A stretch of 64,000 bases of DNA from assembly GCF_945956965.1 (NCBI RefSeq), contig NZ_CAMFJS010000019.1, positions 1 through 64,000 on the forward strand, written 5' to 3'. Under the pieces are notes generated by a model. The model was not told the DNA's origin, made no database searches, and saw nothing but the letters and a program-made list of their open reading frames with translations. Source of the stretch: an uncultured Roseateles sp. (lineage in GTDB: Bacteria; Pseudomonadota; Gammaproteobacteria; Burkholderiales; Burkholderiaceae_C). Positions within the stretch are counted from its first letter, which is position 1; the number at the start of each line of letters is the position of its first letter. The position numbers were made by a program, and so were the translations under genes. Positions 63,101 to 64,000 of the stretch are shown one piece after another.

Positions 63101-64000
63101 ATGATGACCGAACAAGAGCCCCAAGGGCAAAAATCCCAACGGGCCCAAGCGGTCGACAGCATCGCAGTGATGCGCCAAGTGCGGCGACTGGCCCAAGCCG
63201 AAGGGGCGCCCTGGCTGCATGAGGAGGTGGCCAAGCGCATGGCCGAGCGGCTGAGTTTCATCAAGATGCAGCCCAAGAGCGTCTTGCAATGGTCGGCCTT
63301 TTTGGGCGGCGGCGCGGCCGCTCTGGCGCAGATCTATCCCCAGGCCCAGCAGGTTTGCGTGGAGCCGCAAGCCGCTTTGCTGCAGCGCGGCTTGCAACAA
63401 CACAAAAAGCCCTGGTGGCAGGTCTTGGCCCGTGGCAAGCCGGTGCAGGTCTTGGCACCCGAGGCGCTGGCGGTTGATCAGCAATTTGATCTGCTGTGGG
63501 CCAATATGGCTTTGCATGCCTATGCGGATCTGCCACAAATCCTGGCGCTTTGGCATAGGGGTTTAGCGACGGACGGCTTTGTGATGTTTTCTTGCCTCGG
63601 TCCGGACAGTTTTGTCGAGCTGCGTCGGCTCTATGCGGCGCGCTCTTGGCCGCGTCCGGGGCCTGAGTGGTGGGATATGCACGACATCGGCGATCTGATG
63701 GTGCAAGCCGGTTTCGCCGAGCCGGTGATGGATCAAGAGCGCCTGACGCTGACCTGGGCCGACCCACAGGCGCTGCTGAAAGATTTACGCGCTTTGGGCG
63801 GAAACATCGCGCCCATGCGGTTTGCGGGCTGCCGGGGGCGTGCTTGGCAGCGCGACTTGCTGCTGGCCTTGGAAGATTTGCGTGGCCCTGATGGCCGCCT
63901 GAAGCTGACCGTGGAGCTGGTCTACGGCCATGCCATCAAGCCCTTGCCGAAATTGCGCGTCACGCCCGAGGCGAGTTTGAGCCTCGATCAGATGCGGGCC
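63101..64000 (+). CDS. BioC-like class I methyltransferase (partial, 3' end missing)
   Basis: An open frame of 300 codons from the ATG at 63101 (a second ATG at 63104) continues past the right edge. It resembles the BioC (malonyl-ACP O-methyltransferase) family paired with comF in betaproteobacteria: FDLLWANMALHAYADLPQIL, GLATDGFVMFSCLGPDSFVE and WWDMHDIGDLMVQAGFAEPV. The usual SAM motif I (DLGCGPG) is replaced by LQWSAFLGGGAAAL, so SAM binding may be altered. About 25 charged, Gln-rich residues precede the domain. Confidence 0.8.
   Translation, partial: MMTEQEPQGQKSQRAQAVDSIAVMRQVRRLAQAEGAPWLHEEVAKRMAERLSFIKMQPKSVLQWSAFLGGGAAALAQIYPQAQQVCVEPQAALLQRGLQQHKKPWWQVLARGKPVQVLAPEALAVDQQFDLLWANMALHAYADLPQILALWHRGLATDGFVMFSCLGPDSFVELRRLYAARSWPRPGPEWWDMHDIGDLMVQAGFAEPVMDQERLTLTWADPQALLKDLRALGGNIAPMRFAGCRGRAWQRDLLLALEDLRGPDGRLKLTVELVYGHAIKPLPKLRVTPEASLSLDQMRA

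Overview
The window is a GC-rich (roughly 63-65% by eye) stretch of a betaproteobacterial chromosome. Gene order and protein types point to Burkholderiales, most likely the Rubrivivax/Roseateles/Paucibacter group; this placement is an inference from content, not a search result. The window is dense with housekeeping genes, mostly in short operons with 4-base ATGA or GTGA overlaps. I see no rRNA, CRISPR array, prophage or intact insertion sequence.

Layout. 1-4160 is a minus-strand cobalamin operon: a B12 riboswitch, then btuB, cobU, btuF and the start of btuC. A 161-bp hairpin-like miniature element lies between btuB and cobU. 4193-9001 holds pth, rplY, prs, tRNA-Gln and ispE (minus), with one small plus-strand membrane gene. 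9043-18473 holds lolB and a TPR protein, then mutM-mutY, rapZ-recN-nadK and hrcA. 18538-28183 is mixed: tRNA-Met, an EAL phosphodiesterase, an unrecognised secreted protein, a GST, an SRAP DNA-protein crosslink protein, an acetyltransferase, a YqiA-type esterase, a large zinc metalloprotease, a ZntB-like transporter and a YdcH protein. 28184-28873 is a 690-bp gene-free repeat region with a perfect 30-bp palindrome and nine AAAACC repeats.

28874-33736 holds mpl, a HAD phosphatase, hemL, a ThiD-like kinase and a rubredoxin. 33839-45522 is a complete-looking Pil-Chp type chemosensory cluster for type IV pili (PilG, PilH, PilI, PilJ and a 2179-residue PilL/ChpA), followed by a diguanylate cyclase. 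The CheR-like PilK and a CheB are not present. 45680-48191 holds a lipoprotein hydrolase and a photolyase.

48225-53821 is yqgE-ruvX-pyrR-pyrB-pyrC' (an apparently non-catalytic dihydroorotase), followed by plsC and a second, divergent PRPP-synthetase homologue. 53903-61795 is the familiar betaproteobacterial block gpmA / rhodanese-grxC-secB-gpsA, split by a three-gene cassette at 54900-58158: an outer-membrane barrel, a small phosphate-binding-like periplasmic protein and a methyl-accepting chemotaxis protein. This cassette is the best candidate for an undescribed sensory or uptake module. The window ends with a Bug-type binding protein, trmL, comF and a partial BioC-like methyltransferase.

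Main leads: the hairpin element that supplies the only start codon of cobU; the porin/binding-protein/chemoreceptor cassette; the palindrome-bounded AAAACC repeat region; and an unrecognised secreted protein next to a c-di-GMP phosphodiesterase.
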